Assembly: GCF_012844305.1 (NCBI RefSeq)
Contig: NZ_JABANE010000022.1
Coordinates: 31,684 to 95,683, forward strand
DNA length: 64,000 bases
DNA from: Flammeovirga aprica JL-4
Lineage (GTDB): Bacteria; Bacteroidota; Bacteroidia; Cytophagales; Flammeovirgaceae
Direction of reading: 5' to 3'
Below the pieces are notes generated by a model. That model made no database searches, was not told the origin of the DNA, and saw only the letters and a list, made by a program, of their open reading frames with translations. Numbering within the stretch: position 1 is the first letter of the stretch; each line of letters starts with the position of its first letter. The translations under genes were made by a program, and so were the position numbers. Of the stretch, positions 18,128-27,061 are shown in pieces.

Positions 18128-21100
18128 ATGCAGAAAAGAATAGATACAGATAATTTAGGACGTCAATTTTCGCGTTACTTTAGTTTCAAAACTATACAAG
18201 GAAGAAATGTTTTATTAACTACTTCCTACTTATTTATCTTAATAACATTTACCATCCTGGTTGTTTATCAAAACAACTTGGTCAGTGATGTAGGTGATAG
18301 GGTAATCCAAACGAGAAACCCTATCACTGTCATGACTGCTAGAATCAACGCGGGCTTGGACCGTGTTTCTGCTGCTCAACGAGGTTATTTTATTACGAAA
18401 GATGATTCCTATAAAGATGAAAGAAACTCTTTATGGGATACAGATATTCTTCCTGCATTAGAAACATTGGAAGAACTAGGAAAGCAACTTACATCACAGG
18501 ACCGTAGATCAATCGATGCCCTTGGTATCCTTTTGAAAGAATACAAACACGGTCAGGATGATTTAGAGCTTTACTTTGAACAACACATCACAGACTTTGC
18601 GGCCATTCAGGAAGATGTAGATACTTATGATTCACTTACGCTGCGTCTGAAATTGGAAAGCTTTAAAAAGAAATCAGAGGTTGACGAATACATTGTAGAT
18701 TATCTATTGACCACAATTTCACCTCTAAAAGCCGAAATCAGAGATTATTTAGGTCCTTTATCACAACAGCAACGTAAAGCCATGCTGGATGATGTGAAAA
18801 GAATCAACGAAGATATTGCATCAGCCAACTCCTCTATTGCCTTCGTAACATTTTTCTTCTCCATTTTAGCCATCGGTTCTTCATTACTTGTAATCCGAAC
18901 CTTGAATACCTCACTTCAGCGACCAGTGAATCAATTGGACCGTTTGTCAGTAGGTGATTTAGGACAGGATATTGATGAAACCACCGATGAGATGAATGAT
19001 ATTATCTTATCGAGTAATAAGCTGAGGGATAACTTGGGCAGGGCCAGTAGGTTTGCCTTGAGTATTGGTGAAGGTCATTTTGAAGCGAAATTCAAACCTG
19101 CCAGTGATTATGACATTCTAGGTAATGCGTTGGTGCAGATGAGAAATAAGCTGAAAGATGTTGCTTACCAAGATGAAAAAAGAAACTGGATTACAAAGGG
19201 TATGGCCCACTTTGGCGAAATCTTGAGAACAAATCAAGATCTAAAAGAATTATCCAATGCCATTATTAGTGAATTGGTTGCTTACCTCAATGCCAACCAA
19301 GGTGAATTATACTTCTTAGACGAAACAGAAGATCAGCAGAAGTTCTTAAATCTTGAAGCGACTTATGCTTTTGAGAGAAAAAGAATTATTGATAAGAAAA
19401 TACATATTGACGGCCGTTTTGGTGAAGGGCTGTTAGGACAAGCCTACCTTTTAGGTGAAACGATTTATTTGAATGACGTACCTGATGGTTATACAGAAAT
19501 TACATCAGGTTTAGGTGATTCTACACCTCGTTCTGTTTTGATTGTTCCTTTAAAAATCAATGATGAAGTAGAAGGGGTATTGGAGATTGCTAGTTTCAAA
19601 GAAATCGAGCCGTTTGAAGTTGAGTTTGTGGAAAGAGTAGCAGAGAGTATTGCTTCTACTTTAAGAACTGCCAAAAACAACCAACGTACCAAAGAGCTCT
19701 TATTATCTTCTCAACAGCAGAGAGATCACTTGAGAAGCCAAGAGGAAGAGATGCGTCAGAACTACGAAGAACTTCAGGCGACGCAGGAGGAGATGGAAAG
19801 AAGGCAGAACGAATTGGAAGCTTTGCGTACTAGCCTTGAAAATCAAGTAAAAGATAGAACAGAGCAGTTAGCCAAAACATTAGAGCGTTTTGATTTAGCT
19901 TTCCAAGGAACTTCAGAAGGTATTTGGGATGCAGTTCTCGTGAATGGCACTCTGGATGAAACTACTAACTTCTGGTGGTCGCACCGATTTGAGGAGTTGC
20001 TGGAATATGATGAAGGTGAATTGCAAAATGATTTCGAGTCGTTTATCAGTAACATTCACCCTGAAGATAGAGATAAAGCTATCAAACTATTTAATGGACT
20101 GATTGCAGATCACTTAGGCATAGCTCCAAACTCTTTAGAGGTTAGACTTCGATTGAAATCAGGAGCCTTTAAATGGTTCTATGTGACAGGAGCAGTAAAA
20201 CACAACGACAACGGAATAGCCCAACGTTTTGCAGGTGCTATTAATGATATATCAAGTACGATAGAATTAAAAATATCACAAGAGCAGTTAAGTATAAGAG
20301 AGGCCAACTTAAAAGCATTCTTAGATGTAACAAGTGATTTTGTAGTGGCCATAGATCAAAAAATGATCATTACGCTAGCCAACAATGCGATCAAGGAAGT
20401 ATTTAAAGGAAGAGGGATGATCATTGTAGAAGGCGAAACTGTGATGCTTGATTTAGTGCGTTCGGAAAACAAGGCTCGTTATAAAGAGAACTGTAAGAAA
20501 GCACTGGAAGGACATGCATTTACAGATGAAATGACATTCCAGTTCGGGTCTTCTAAAAGAATTATGGATACTCGTTATTATCCAATTCATGGAGAAGATG
20601 GGGAGACCATTGGTGCTACGGTGATGTTCCATGATATTACAGGCAGAAAGAAGAGAGAGGAAGAGCTAGAAGAATCAAGAAGACAGTTGAAAGCTATTTT
20701 TGATACTTATGAAGCCGAGGTGTATATGAAAGACCTTGAAGGAAGGTACATCATGGTAGATCAGACGCTGACAAAACGCTTGAACTTGGGTTATGACATC
20801 ATAGGAAAAACAGACGTTGAAATCTTTGGAGAAGAAGAAGGAAGCTTGATTTGGGAATTGGACCAAGGTATTTCTGAACAGGAAACAGAAGTTTCTTATG
20901 TAGAACAAAGAGAAGATGGTACTAAATACAAGTACGTTAAATTCCCAATGGTCAATTCATCGGGTAAAATTTATGCGATGTGTAGTATAGCTTCCCAATT
21001 GGAATTTGAAGATTTTGCTGAAGAAAGTATTGATAAAGTACCAGTTTCTATTGCTTATAGGTCTGTAAGTGATATCAGTGATATCAAAAAGACTACTGGA

Positions 21101-21379
21101 GTATGGCAAAGCTATTTTGGAGGTTCTTCTGACTTGAAGCCATTTGTAAAAGTGGGTGATGAGGAAAAATATGATAAGGCGATGCAAAATATCCAAGAAG
21201 CTGTCAAAAATGGGAAGTCGTATTATGAAACTTACACATTGACACTCAGAGAAGGAAAGAAGATTCTTGTATTGGAGAAAGGCAACTCAGTGTATACAGA
21301 TTTAGAAGGAGAGGAAGTTGTTATTTCAGCTTTAATCAATATTACTCCATTAAGACCTAATCATCAGAAAACAGTTTAG
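18128..21379 (+). CDS. Large membrane sensor: CHASE3-like, HAMP, GAF and multiple PAS, no catalytic output
   Basis: A 1083-residue inner-membrane sensor. TM1 is at about 29-48 and TM2 at about 236-257, bracketing a helical CHASE3-like periplasmic domain (VSAAQRGYFITKDDSY). It continues with a HAMP-like linker (about 260-345), a GAF domain (about 365-510), a long Gln/Glu-rich coiled coil (about 520-590), a PAS with PAC (about 595-725, ending GAINDISS), a second PAS (about 735-845, ending VMFHDITGRKK) and two further PAS-like segments to the end. In most relatives a histidine kinase or PP2C domain follows, but here the protein stops after PAS at PNHQKTV. It may pair with a separate kinase, or the output gene was lost. 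It follows tdk by 70 bases. Confidence 0.85.
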   Translation: MQKRIDTDNLGRQFSRYFSFKTIQGRNVLLTTSYLFILITFTILVVYQNNLVSDVGDRVIQTRNPITVMTARINAGLDRVSAAQRGYFITKDDSYKDERNSLWDTDILPALETLEELGKQLTSQDRRSIDALGILLKEYKHGQDDLELYFEQHITDFAAIQEDVDTYDSLTLRLKLESFKKKSEVDEYIVDYLLTTISPLKAEIRDYLGPLSQQQRKAMLDDVKRINEDIASANSSIAFVTFFFSILAIGSSLLVIRTLNTSLQRPVNQLDRLSVGDLGQDIDETTDEMNDIILSSNKLRDNLGRASRFALSIGEGHFEAKFKPASDYDILGNALVQMRNKLKDVAYQDEKRNWITKGMAHFGEILRTNQDLKELSNAIISELVAYLNANQGELYFLDETEDQQKFLNLEATYAFERKRIIDKKIHIDGRFGEGLLGQAYLLGETIYLNDVPDGYTEITSGLGDSTPRSVLIVPLKINDEVEGVLEIASFKEIEPFEVEFVERVAESIASTLRTAKNNQRTKELLLSSQQQRDHLRSQEEEMRQNYEELQATQEEMERRQNELEALRTSLENQVKDRTEQLAKTLERFDLAFQGTSEGIWDAVLVNGTLDETTNFWWSHRFEELLEYDEGELQNDFESFISNIHPEDRDKAIKLFNGLIADHLGIAPNSLEVRLRLKSGAFKWFYVTGAVKHNDNGIAQRFAGAINDISSTIELKISQEQLSIREANLKAFLDVTSDFVVAIDQKMIITLANNAIKEVFKGRGMIIVEGETVMLDLVRSENKARYKENCKKALEGHAFTDEMTFQFGSSKRIMDTRYYPIHGEDGETIGATVMFHDITGRKKREEELEESRRQLKAIFDTYEAEVYMKDLEGRYIMVDQTLTKRLNLGYDIIGKTDVEIFGEEEGSLIWELDQGISEQETEVSYVEQREDGTKYKYVKFPMVNSSGKIYAMCSIASQLEFEDFAEESIDKVPVSIAYRSVSDISDIKKTTGVWQSYFGGSSDLKPFVKVGDEEKYDKAMQNIQEAVKNGKSYYETYTLTLREGKKILVLEKGNSVYTDLEGEEVVISALINITPLRPNHQKTV

Positions 21380-21423
21380 GTGATATTTTGACCAAGTACT
21401 TATTATTCAACGCTTGAATTGAT

Positions 21424-21431
21424 TACATTTG
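21424..21431 (+). promoter_or_regulatory. -7 box for cyclophilin gene (TACATTTG)
   Basis: TACATTTG fits TAnnTTTG, 36 bases before the ATG at 21468. Confidence 0.6.
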
Positions 21432-21467
21432 CACGTTGATTAATTTATCATTCATAAAAACATTGAG

Positions 21468-21938
21468 ATGAAAGCAATCATTAAAACTGAAAAAGGAGAT
21501 ATGACAGTAGAGTTCTACCAAAATGATGCTCCAAACACGGTAGCGAATTTCGTAGACTTAGCGTTGCATAACTACTATGATGGATTAACTTTCCACAGAG
21601 TAATTCCTAATTTTGTCATTCAAGGTGGTTGCCCTGACGGTACAGGTGCAGGTGGACCAGGCTACAGAATTGCTTGTGAATTAGATGGTGATAACCAATA
21701 CCACGACCGTGGTGTTTTATCAATGGCGCATGCAGGTAGAAACACTGGCGGTTCTCAGTTCTTTATTTGCCATAGCCGTACTCAAACTTCTCACTTAGAC
21801 CGTAATCACACTTGTTTCGGTAAAGTAGTTGAAGGTGTTGAAGTAGTAGACGATATCCGTGCGAACGACAAGATCCTTTCTATTGAGATCATCAAAGAAG
21901 AAGGTGACGCTGAATTGCCGGAAGTAAAGAAACTATAA
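21468..21938 (+). CDS. Peptidyl-prolyl cis-trans isomerase, cyclophilin type
   Basis: Catalyses proline isomerisation during folding. The 156 residues cover one complete cyclophilin domain without a signal peptide, so it is cytoplasmic. The catalytic region FHRVIPNFVIQGG carries the key Arg, and SMAHAGRNTGGSQFFIC forms the binding pocket. In E. coli-type enzymes a PpiB-like variant is similar in size, but I leave the symbol blank. It has a clear -7 box and a strong terminator, so it is a single-gene unit. Confidence 0.93.
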   Translation: MKAIIKTEKGDMTVEFYQNDAPNTVANFVDLALHNYYDGLTFHRVIPNFVIQGGCPDGTGAGGPGYRIACELDGDNQYHDRGVLSMAHAGRNTGGSQFFICHSRTQTSHLDRNHTCFGKVVEGVEVVDDIRANDKILSIEIIKEEGDAELPEVKKL

Positions 21939-21967
21939 TCCTTTTTTGAGAGGATTTTTAATATGGG

Positions 21968-22006
21968 GACTGATTCAATATAAGATTGAGTCAGTCTCTT
22001 TTTTTT
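21968..22006 (+). terminator. Rho-independent terminator after the cyclophilin gene
   Basis: Arms gactgattcaat (21968-21979) and attgagtcagtc (21985-21996) pair with one mismatch and are followed by tctttttttt. It is 30 bases beyond the stop. Confidence 0.85.
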
Positions 22007-22026
22007 GATAACTATTTTTTTGAAGC

Positions 22027-22662
22027 GTGAAATACAAAGCTATAATTTTTGACTGCGATGGGGTGTTGGTAGATTCAGAGTCGATCACTATGAATGTCTT
22101 CATCGAACTTTTTAGTGCTTATGGAGTGGAAATGAGCTATGATTATGCGATTAAAACGTTGACAGGAAAGGCGTTTGATCAAATTGTGGAATATGTGCAG
22201 GAAGAGTATCAAATCACACTCAACGAAGATTTTGAAAAGCAGTTCCGCCAGAAAACATTTGAAGCCTTCAAGAACGATATTCAGCCTATTGATGGGATAA
22301 AGGAAGTAGTAGCAGACTTGAAAGTACCTTTTGCGGTAGCTTCTAATGGTCCTATGCGTAAAATGGAGTTGAATTTAAAAACTACTGGATTATATCCTTA
22401 TTTTGAAGGAAACATGTTTAGTGCTTATGACCTGCAAGCATGGAAGCCTGATCCAAAGGTTTTTGTAACCGCAGCACAGCACTTAGGCATGCAACCGTCA
22501 GACTGTGTAGTGATTGAAGACAGCATGTCTGGTGTAGTGGCCGCTCAAAATGGAGGTTTTGATGTGATGGTTTATGTGGGACATCAAGAAGAAGAAAAGT
22601 ACACTTCTAAAGGCATTAAAGTCTTTAAAGACATGAAAGAATTATTGACATTAATAAATTAG
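22027..22662 (+). CDS. HAD-superfamily phosphatase / phosphoglucomutase-like
   Basis: A 211-residue cytoplasmic HAD hydrolase. Motif I is FDCDGVLVDSE (nucleophile Asp9), a helical cap follows (about 15-80), motif II is VASNG near 100, the motif III region is WKPDPKVF, and motif IV is VIEDSMSGVVAA. The fingerprint is that of subfamily IA (beta-phosphoglucomutase and sugar-phosphate phosphatases); the substrate is unknown. The start is GTG at 22027, just after a T-rich terminator, and no in-frame ATG precedes the catalytic motif. Its stop overlaps the end of the convergent AraC gene by 4 bases. Confidence 0.88.
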   Translation: MKYKAIIFDCDGVLVDSESITMNVFIELFSAYGVEMSYDYAIKTLTGKAFDQIVEYVQEEYQITLNEDFEKQFRQKTFEAFKNDIQPIDGIKEVVADLKVPFAVASNGPMRKMELNLKTTGLYPYFEGNMFSAYDLQAWKPDPKVFVTAAQHLGMQPSDCVVIEDSMSGVVAAQNGGFDVMVYVGHQEEEKYTSKGIKVFKDMKELLTLIN

Positions 22663-23657
22663 AGAAGATTACTCTGATACCTTTTAGCTACCTCTTTTGG
22701 TGTGATGCCATATTTCTTTTTGAAATAAAAAGAGAATTTTGAGCTCGATTTAAATCCGCACATTCTTGAAATATTCTGAATATTATTGGCCTCTGATGCC
22801 AAAAGGATTTTAGCTTTCTCCAGCCTATAATTAAGGTGAAATTTAATCACTGAAGTTCCAAAAACTTGCTGGAAATCTCTTCTGAGTTTTGAAATAGAAT
22901 AACCATACATTTCTGCAAGTTCTTGAAGAGTTGGGACATAATCTAATGATGATAGGATGTAATCTTTTACTTTCATCAATTGCTCAAAATCTTCTGAATG
23001 CAGATTTTTAGAAGTGATTTTATGCTTTCTGCTAAGTATTCTATCATAAAAAATACTCAGCATCTCACTTGCTTTAGCCACTAATAAAGGGTTGATGACA
23101 AGGTTAGGTTTTGTTTCATCTATAGCAAAAGTATCTTTTAAGAGTACATGAGTTTCCAAAGGGATATTATCGTAGATCAGCCACTCCTGTCCTTCATCAT
23201 TAGAAAAGAAATCTCCCAAAAACTCTTTAAATAGATGTTCTTCATTGTCGACTATATCTTTTTTGATGCGTACACCTACCCATTGATAATGAAACCCTTT
23301 TTTGATAAATATTTCAGTACTTACGGTAGTGTCATAAGCAATCATTCCACCAGAAGGAGAAAGTTCGGGTTGTTCTGATATTTTACTTTTTACAAGATCG
23401 CCAGTGTAAGAAAAACGAAAACATAGGTAACGTTGCGATTCTTTGTCTCCTTTGAAAACAATCTTTGTGTCTTCATCAAAGGTATACGAGTTGGTCGAAA
23501 CTTCAAGTCCTGGATGAAGTTGAAAATACCTGATTTTACATTTTAAGTATTTACTATTTACAGTAAAAAGTTGCTTGTGGTAATTGCCACCAACTAATTC
23601 TTGTAGTTGGTCGATCAATCCCCTCATAGAACCTTCTTTAAAGTTTAAGACTTTCAT
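22659..23657 (-). CDS. AraC-family transcription regulator
   Basis: A 332-residue regulator with a C-terminal AraC DNA-binding domain (about 225-330): first helix-turn-helix LQELAEMYGYSISKLRRDF, second with NISRMCGFKSSSKFSFYFKKKYGITPKE, both intact. The N-terminal 200 residues form a domain I do not recognise, probably ligand binding. It lies downstream of the sulfatase on the same strand but behind a terminator (23678), so it has its own expression. It may regulate the sulfatase, which is inference from proximity only. Confidence 0.9.
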   Translation of the reverse strand: MKVLNFKEGSMRGLIDQLQELVGGNYHKQLFTVNSKYLKCKIRYFQLHPGLEVSTNSYTFDEDTKIVFKGDKESQRYLCFRFSYTGDLVKSKISEQPELSPSGGMIAYDTTVSTEIFIKKGFHYQWVGVRIKKDIVDNEEHLFKEFLGDFFSNDEGQEWLIYDNIPLETHVLLKDTFAIDETKPNLVINPLLVAKASEMLSIFYDRILSRKHKITSKNLHSEDFEQLMKVKDYILSSLDYVPTLQELAEMYGYSISKLRRDFQQVFGTSVIKFHLNYRLEKAKILLASEANNIQNISRMCGFKSSSKFSFYFKKKYGITPKEVAKRYQSNLL

Positions 23658-23670
23658 ATTTCCAATTTAT

Positions 23671-23700
23671 AAAGAAACCTCTAGTTATTAAAACTAGAGG
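23671..23700 (-). terminator. Terminator of the sulfatase gene
   Basis: Arms cctctagtt (23678-23686) and aactagagg (23692-23700). On the minus strand the stem is followed by tttcttta. It separates the sulfatase from araC. Confidence 0.8.
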
Positions 23701-23868
23701 CTCTTTGTTGAGAGAATGTTTATAACCTCATTTCTAAAATATAGGTTCCAGTTATGTACTAATAATTGGTTTCAGTTTTTAGTTAAGTAGTCATTTATTC
23801 TACAATTAGCGAAGCTTTAGTTTGGAACCTTTAATTTCTAGAAATCAAGGCTCCAAACATGTTCTAAG

Positions 23869-25440
23869 CTATTTTTGAGATTTTAATCTATCCTCATTCC
23901 ACTTATTGTACTGATCCATTACCTTATCGATAGTGAAACTGTCAATAGATTGGATTTGTGGATATTTATATAATGATTGGATAAACTGTCCTGCAGTATA
24001 ACCACCTTTGTATAAGAAGAATGGTCTTTTTGACATCCAATGCCAGTACGAGTTCGAATCTGTATCTGCACGTTCGTATGGATCTCTTCTGATATTGAAT
24101 ACTTTTGGAGCTCTTAACTCTACAAATGGCTCTAACCATAACGCTAAAGTTTTCGCTCTTTGCTCCATGTAAACTACTTTCCAATCACCCATTCTGATTG
24201 CCGTGATATCACCATCATCAGAAGTATAAATGAAAGTTTCTCTTGGAGATTCAGCTACTTCACCTTTGAAGTAAGGAAGCATGTTGTAGCCATCAATTGT
24301 AGTTTGAACGTCTCTTCCCATGTAAGAAATACCTGATTCAATTTCTTCTTTGATGTTTTCAACTCCTGCTGCTGATAATAATGTTGGCAACCAGTCTTGG
24401 TGAGAAACAATACCGTTTAATACTTTTCCCTCAGGAATAGTGCCTTTCCACATTACGTGACAAGGGATTCTGTAGGCACCTTCCCAGTTGGTGTTTTTCT
24501 CTGATCTGTATGGAGTTACAGCACCATCAGGCCATTCGTTGTAGTGAGGACCGTTGTCAGTAGAGTACATGATGATCGTGTTTTCCATCATATCCAATTC
24601 CTCTAATTTTGCTAATACCTTACCGATGTTTCTATCGTGATCTACCATTGCGTCAGCATAGAAAGTATCACCTTCCATTCCAGAAATACCTTTGATATCT
24701 TCCGCAGGGTAAGTAGGGTAGTGCATACCTACAGTGTTGTACCATAAGAAGAATGGCTTATCGTCATCTGCTTTCTCGTCTAACCACTCTAAAGTTCTGT
24801 CAGTGATTTCACGGTCAACAGTTTCCATTCTTTTCTTTGTCAATGGACCTGTATCAGAAACTCTACCATCAGCAAAAGAGTGGATTACACCTCTTGGTGC
24901 AAACTTTTCTTTGAACCACTCCTCTTTAGGATAGTCCTCGTGCTCTGGCTCCTCTTCAGCGTTCAAGTGGTATAAGTTACCAAAGAACTCATCAAAACCG
25001 TGGTTTGTAGGCAACTGCTCATCTTTATCACCAAAGTGGTTTTTACCAAATTGTGCCGTAGAATATCCTTCTCTCTTCAATAACCAAGCAATAGAAGGGT
25101 GCTCGTTTTTGAATCCGGCAGGTGCGCCAGGCAAACCTACTTTAGATAAACCCGAACGGATAGGGCTTTGACCTGTCATAAATGCAGATCTACCTGCTGT
25201 ACACGACTGCTCGCCATAGTAGTCTGTAAATGCAATACCTTCTTCAGCGATTCTGTCGATGTTAGGAGTCATATACCCCATTTGTCCTCTGTTCCAGAAT
25301 GACAAGTTGAATTGTCCGATATCATCACCCCAAAGAATCACGATATTGGGTTTCTTTGGCGATTTTTTTGTTGGATTATCACCTGCCCATACCGGAAGGA
25401 CAGTGATAAATGAAAGGATAGATAATAATACTTTTCTCAT
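23869..25440 (-). CDS. Secreted sulfatase (formylglycine type)
   Basis: A 523-residue arylsulfatase-like enzyme (family S1) that removes sulfate esters, in marine Bacteroidota usually from algal polysaccharides or glycans. The signal peptide spans about residues 1-19 (cut after VWA). The metal-binding start is NIVILWGDDIG (Asp39, Asp40). The formylglycine motif CTAGRSAFMTG has Cys80, to be converted by a formylglycine-generating enzyme that is not in this window. Further metal ligands are in YSTDNGPHYNEW. Full length. The ATG at 25440 is the only sensible start. No SusC/SusD pair is adjacent, so this is an isolated sulfatase rather than part of a classic utilisation locus. Confidence 0.92.
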   Translation of the reverse strand: MRKVLLSILSFITVLPVWAGDNPTKKSPKKPNIVILWGDDIGQFNLSFWNRGQMGYMTPNIDRIAEEGIAFTDYYGEQSCTAGRSAFMTGQSPIRSGLSKVGLPGAPAGFKNEHPSIAWLLKREGYSTAQFGKNHFGDKDEQLPTNHGFDEFFGNLYHLNAEEEPEHEDYPKEEWFKEKFAPRGVIHSFADGRVSDTGPLTKKRMETVDREITDRTLEWLDEKADDDKPFFLWYNTVGMHYPTYPAEDIKGISGMEGDTFYADAMVDHDRNIGKVLAKLEELDMMENTIIMYSTDNGPHYNEWPDGAVTPYRSEKNTNWEGAYRIPCHVMWKGTIPEGKVLNGIVSHQDWLPTLLSAAGVENIKEEIESGISYMGRDVQTTIDGYNMLPYFKGEVAESPRETFIYTSDDGDITAIRMGDWKVVYMEQRAKTLALWLEPFVELRAPKVFNIRRDPYERADTDSNSYWHWMSKRPFFLYKGGYTAGQFIQSLYKYPQIQSIDSFTIDKVMDQYNKWNEDRLKSQK

Positions 25441-25737
25441 TTCCGTATTTAAAAATGAATAATTAAATCACGTTTGTACAAATAATACACTTAGATAAAA
25501 CGGGTATAGTAATCCTGTGGAATGTACTTATCTGTTCATGAAATGAGCTGATTTGTTCTAATTTGATAAAAGTGGATTATTTACTGAATTATGTGAATTT
25601 CCTTAGAGATACTATAAACAATTCACGCATTTTGAGATAGAAAACATTTCATTTGGTAAATTTTATCAATAAAATGAAACTTTGTTTGATATTAAACGTT
25701 TAGTTTGATTGTAACTTAATTACCCAATTATTGAGAT

Positions 25738-26475
25738 ATGATAAATAAAATGAAATTTTTCCTAGTAGCATTATTTTCCTTACTTGTATCAAATATGGTA
25801 AGTGCACAGGAATTACAGAGCTGGAATGAACCAATGCGTAGTGAGTTGATCAAAATGGTCAAAAAAGCACCTAAAAAAGGTAGAGTGGCTACATTTGATA
25901 TGGACGGTACGATGATTTCAGAATCGCCTACCTATGAGATTGCTCTTTTTACTAAAAAATATTCTAAAGCTGACATCAAATCTAAAGATGATTTAGTGAA
26001 AGCATTAGTCGCATTGACAAAAGATGAAAATTATAAAAAATACGTGGATGAATACTTTGCGGATAATAAAGCCAAGGTGTATCAGCCCATGCTTGAATTA
26101 GTAGAGTACTTGAAAGCAAATGATTTTAAAGTCATTTTATGTACTGCCTCAGAAGAGTATTTTGCTCAAGTAGCAGCAAAAACAAGTCTTCCTATGTTTG
26201 ATGATGTGATTGGTACAAACATGTCAGTGAGAGTCAATGAATATGAAGGGAAAGTCCAGAATCTAAAAGAAGCAGGCTATCAGCCGATGTTTGCTTTTGG
26301 TAACTCTGCTGGTGATTATGAGATGATGGAGTATGCCACTAAAAAGTCTTACTTGGTCATTCACGATCATAAAGCTTCTGGAGAATATGCTAAACCTGAA
26401 CAATATGTATCAGAGTGTAAAGACAAAGGTTTCGGAACGATAAACATCAGTGATTGGACCACTATTTTCCAATAG
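25738..26475 (+). CDS. Secreted HAD-family phosphatase (phosphoserine phosphatase-like)
   Basis: A 245-residue exported HAD hydrolase. Either the ATG at 25738 or the in-frame ATG at 25750 begins a signal peptide that ends SAQ (about residue 24). Motif I is ATFDMDGTMI (Asp nucleophile near 55), motif II is ILCTASEEYF, and motif IV is FGNSAGDYEMM. The organisation (subfamily IB-like) resembles periplasmic phosphoserine phosphatase-like proteins; it probably releases phosphate from organic phosphomonoesters outside the inner membrane. It diverges from the sulfatase, and the 297-base gap between them holds both promoters but no motif I can name. Confidence 0.88.
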   Translation: MINKMKFFLVALFSLLVSNMVSAQELQSWNEPMRSELIKMVKKAPKKGRVATFDMDGTMISESPTYEIALFTKKYSKADIKSKDDLVKALVALTKDENYKKYVDEYFADNKAKVYQPMLELVEYLKANDFKVILCTASEEYFAQVAAKTSLPMFDDVIGTNMSVRVNEYEGKVQNLKEAGYQPMFAFGNSAGDYEMMEYATKKSYLVIHDHKASGEYAKPEQYVSECKDKGFGTINISDWTTIFQ

Positions 26476-26477
26476 GA

Positions 26478-26640
26478 TAAGTACTGTGACAAAAGTAAAG
26501 GTACATTTTATCTTATCTTTTTTATCCTACTCTTCGTTAGATTTTTATCGCGTAACTAAGGCTATGCTCTGCAAATCTGCCTTGATTAGAATAAAAAATA
26601 TTAAACTAAAATCATCCCTTTTCTTCTGTCACAGTACTTA
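26478..26640. repeat. Structured intergenic repeat, copy B
   Basis: A 163-bp element right after the HAD gene. The outer arms are a near-perfect inverted repeat: TAAGTACTGTGACA at 26478-26491 and its exact complement at 26627-26640, continuing with mismatches for about 20 more bases. The inner segments 26519-26549 and 26584-26612 match copy A (1878-1907 and 1942-1969) at most positions. The inner hairpin AAGGC (26558-26562) / GCCTT (26579-26583) replaces CGATG/CATCG of copy A. It has an extra TTATC-rich insertion near 26510-26526. Confidence 0.7.
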
Positions 26641-26657
26641 TTGCTGAAACATTTAAA

Positions 26658-26690
26658 AAGGCCATAAGTGAAGCGATCACTTATGGCCTT
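26658..26690. terminator. Bidirectional terminator
   Basis: The perfect 14-bp arms aaggccataagtga (26658-26671) and tcacttatggcctt (26677-26690) have T-runs on both strands. It serves the plus-strand HAD gene and the convergent minus-strand membrane protein gene. Confidence 0.85.
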
Positions 26691-26721
26691 TTATGTACTG
26701 AATAATATATTATTTACATCT

Positions 26722-27057
26722 TCACGCCTCTTTTTGTGAAGCCCTAATCCCAATAATCATAGCGATAACAGGAAGTAATACACCAACAATGATAAAAGAA
26801 TCAACTGTATTGTAAGTCAGTTGGCGTAAACTAAAAGGAATTGCAATTAATCCAATTCTTTTCAATACTGCGATAAGAAACAATCCTAAACTCATTAGAC
26901 CTAACGGAAAATTGACTACGAGTGAAGATTTTACGACGCTCACACAAATTTCTGAAGTATGACCAATGTTTTCTAAAGTGTGGTTTCTGTTTGAGAAATG
27001 AGAAATACTAGTAATGATCAACATCACTACCAATGATGTAAATAATATAATGTTCAT
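26722..27057 (-). CDS. Small membrane protein of unknown function
   Basis: A 111-residue hydrophobic protein with three likely membrane helices (about 2-18, 46-66 and 84-104) and a short basic C-terminus (IRASQKEA). I do not recognise the family; MotA/TolQ-like or DUF-type small membrane proteins are only loose possibilities. It lies 4 bases after the stop of the AP2/HNH-type gene on the same strand, so the two could be co-transcribed. The ATG at 27057 gives a helix directly at the N-terminus. Confidence 0.6.
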   Translation of the reverse strand: MNIILFTSLVVMLIITSISHFSNRNHTLENIGHTSEICVSVVKSSLVVNFPLGLMSLGLFLIAVLKRIGLIAIPFSLRQLTYNTVDSFIIVGVLLPVIAMIIGIRASQKEA

Positions 27058-27061
27058 AGTG

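Noticed and set aside
24040..24065. 'gttcgaatc' resembling a tRNA T-loop
   Set aside because: It lies in the middle of the sulfatase coding sequence, with no cloverleaf around it.
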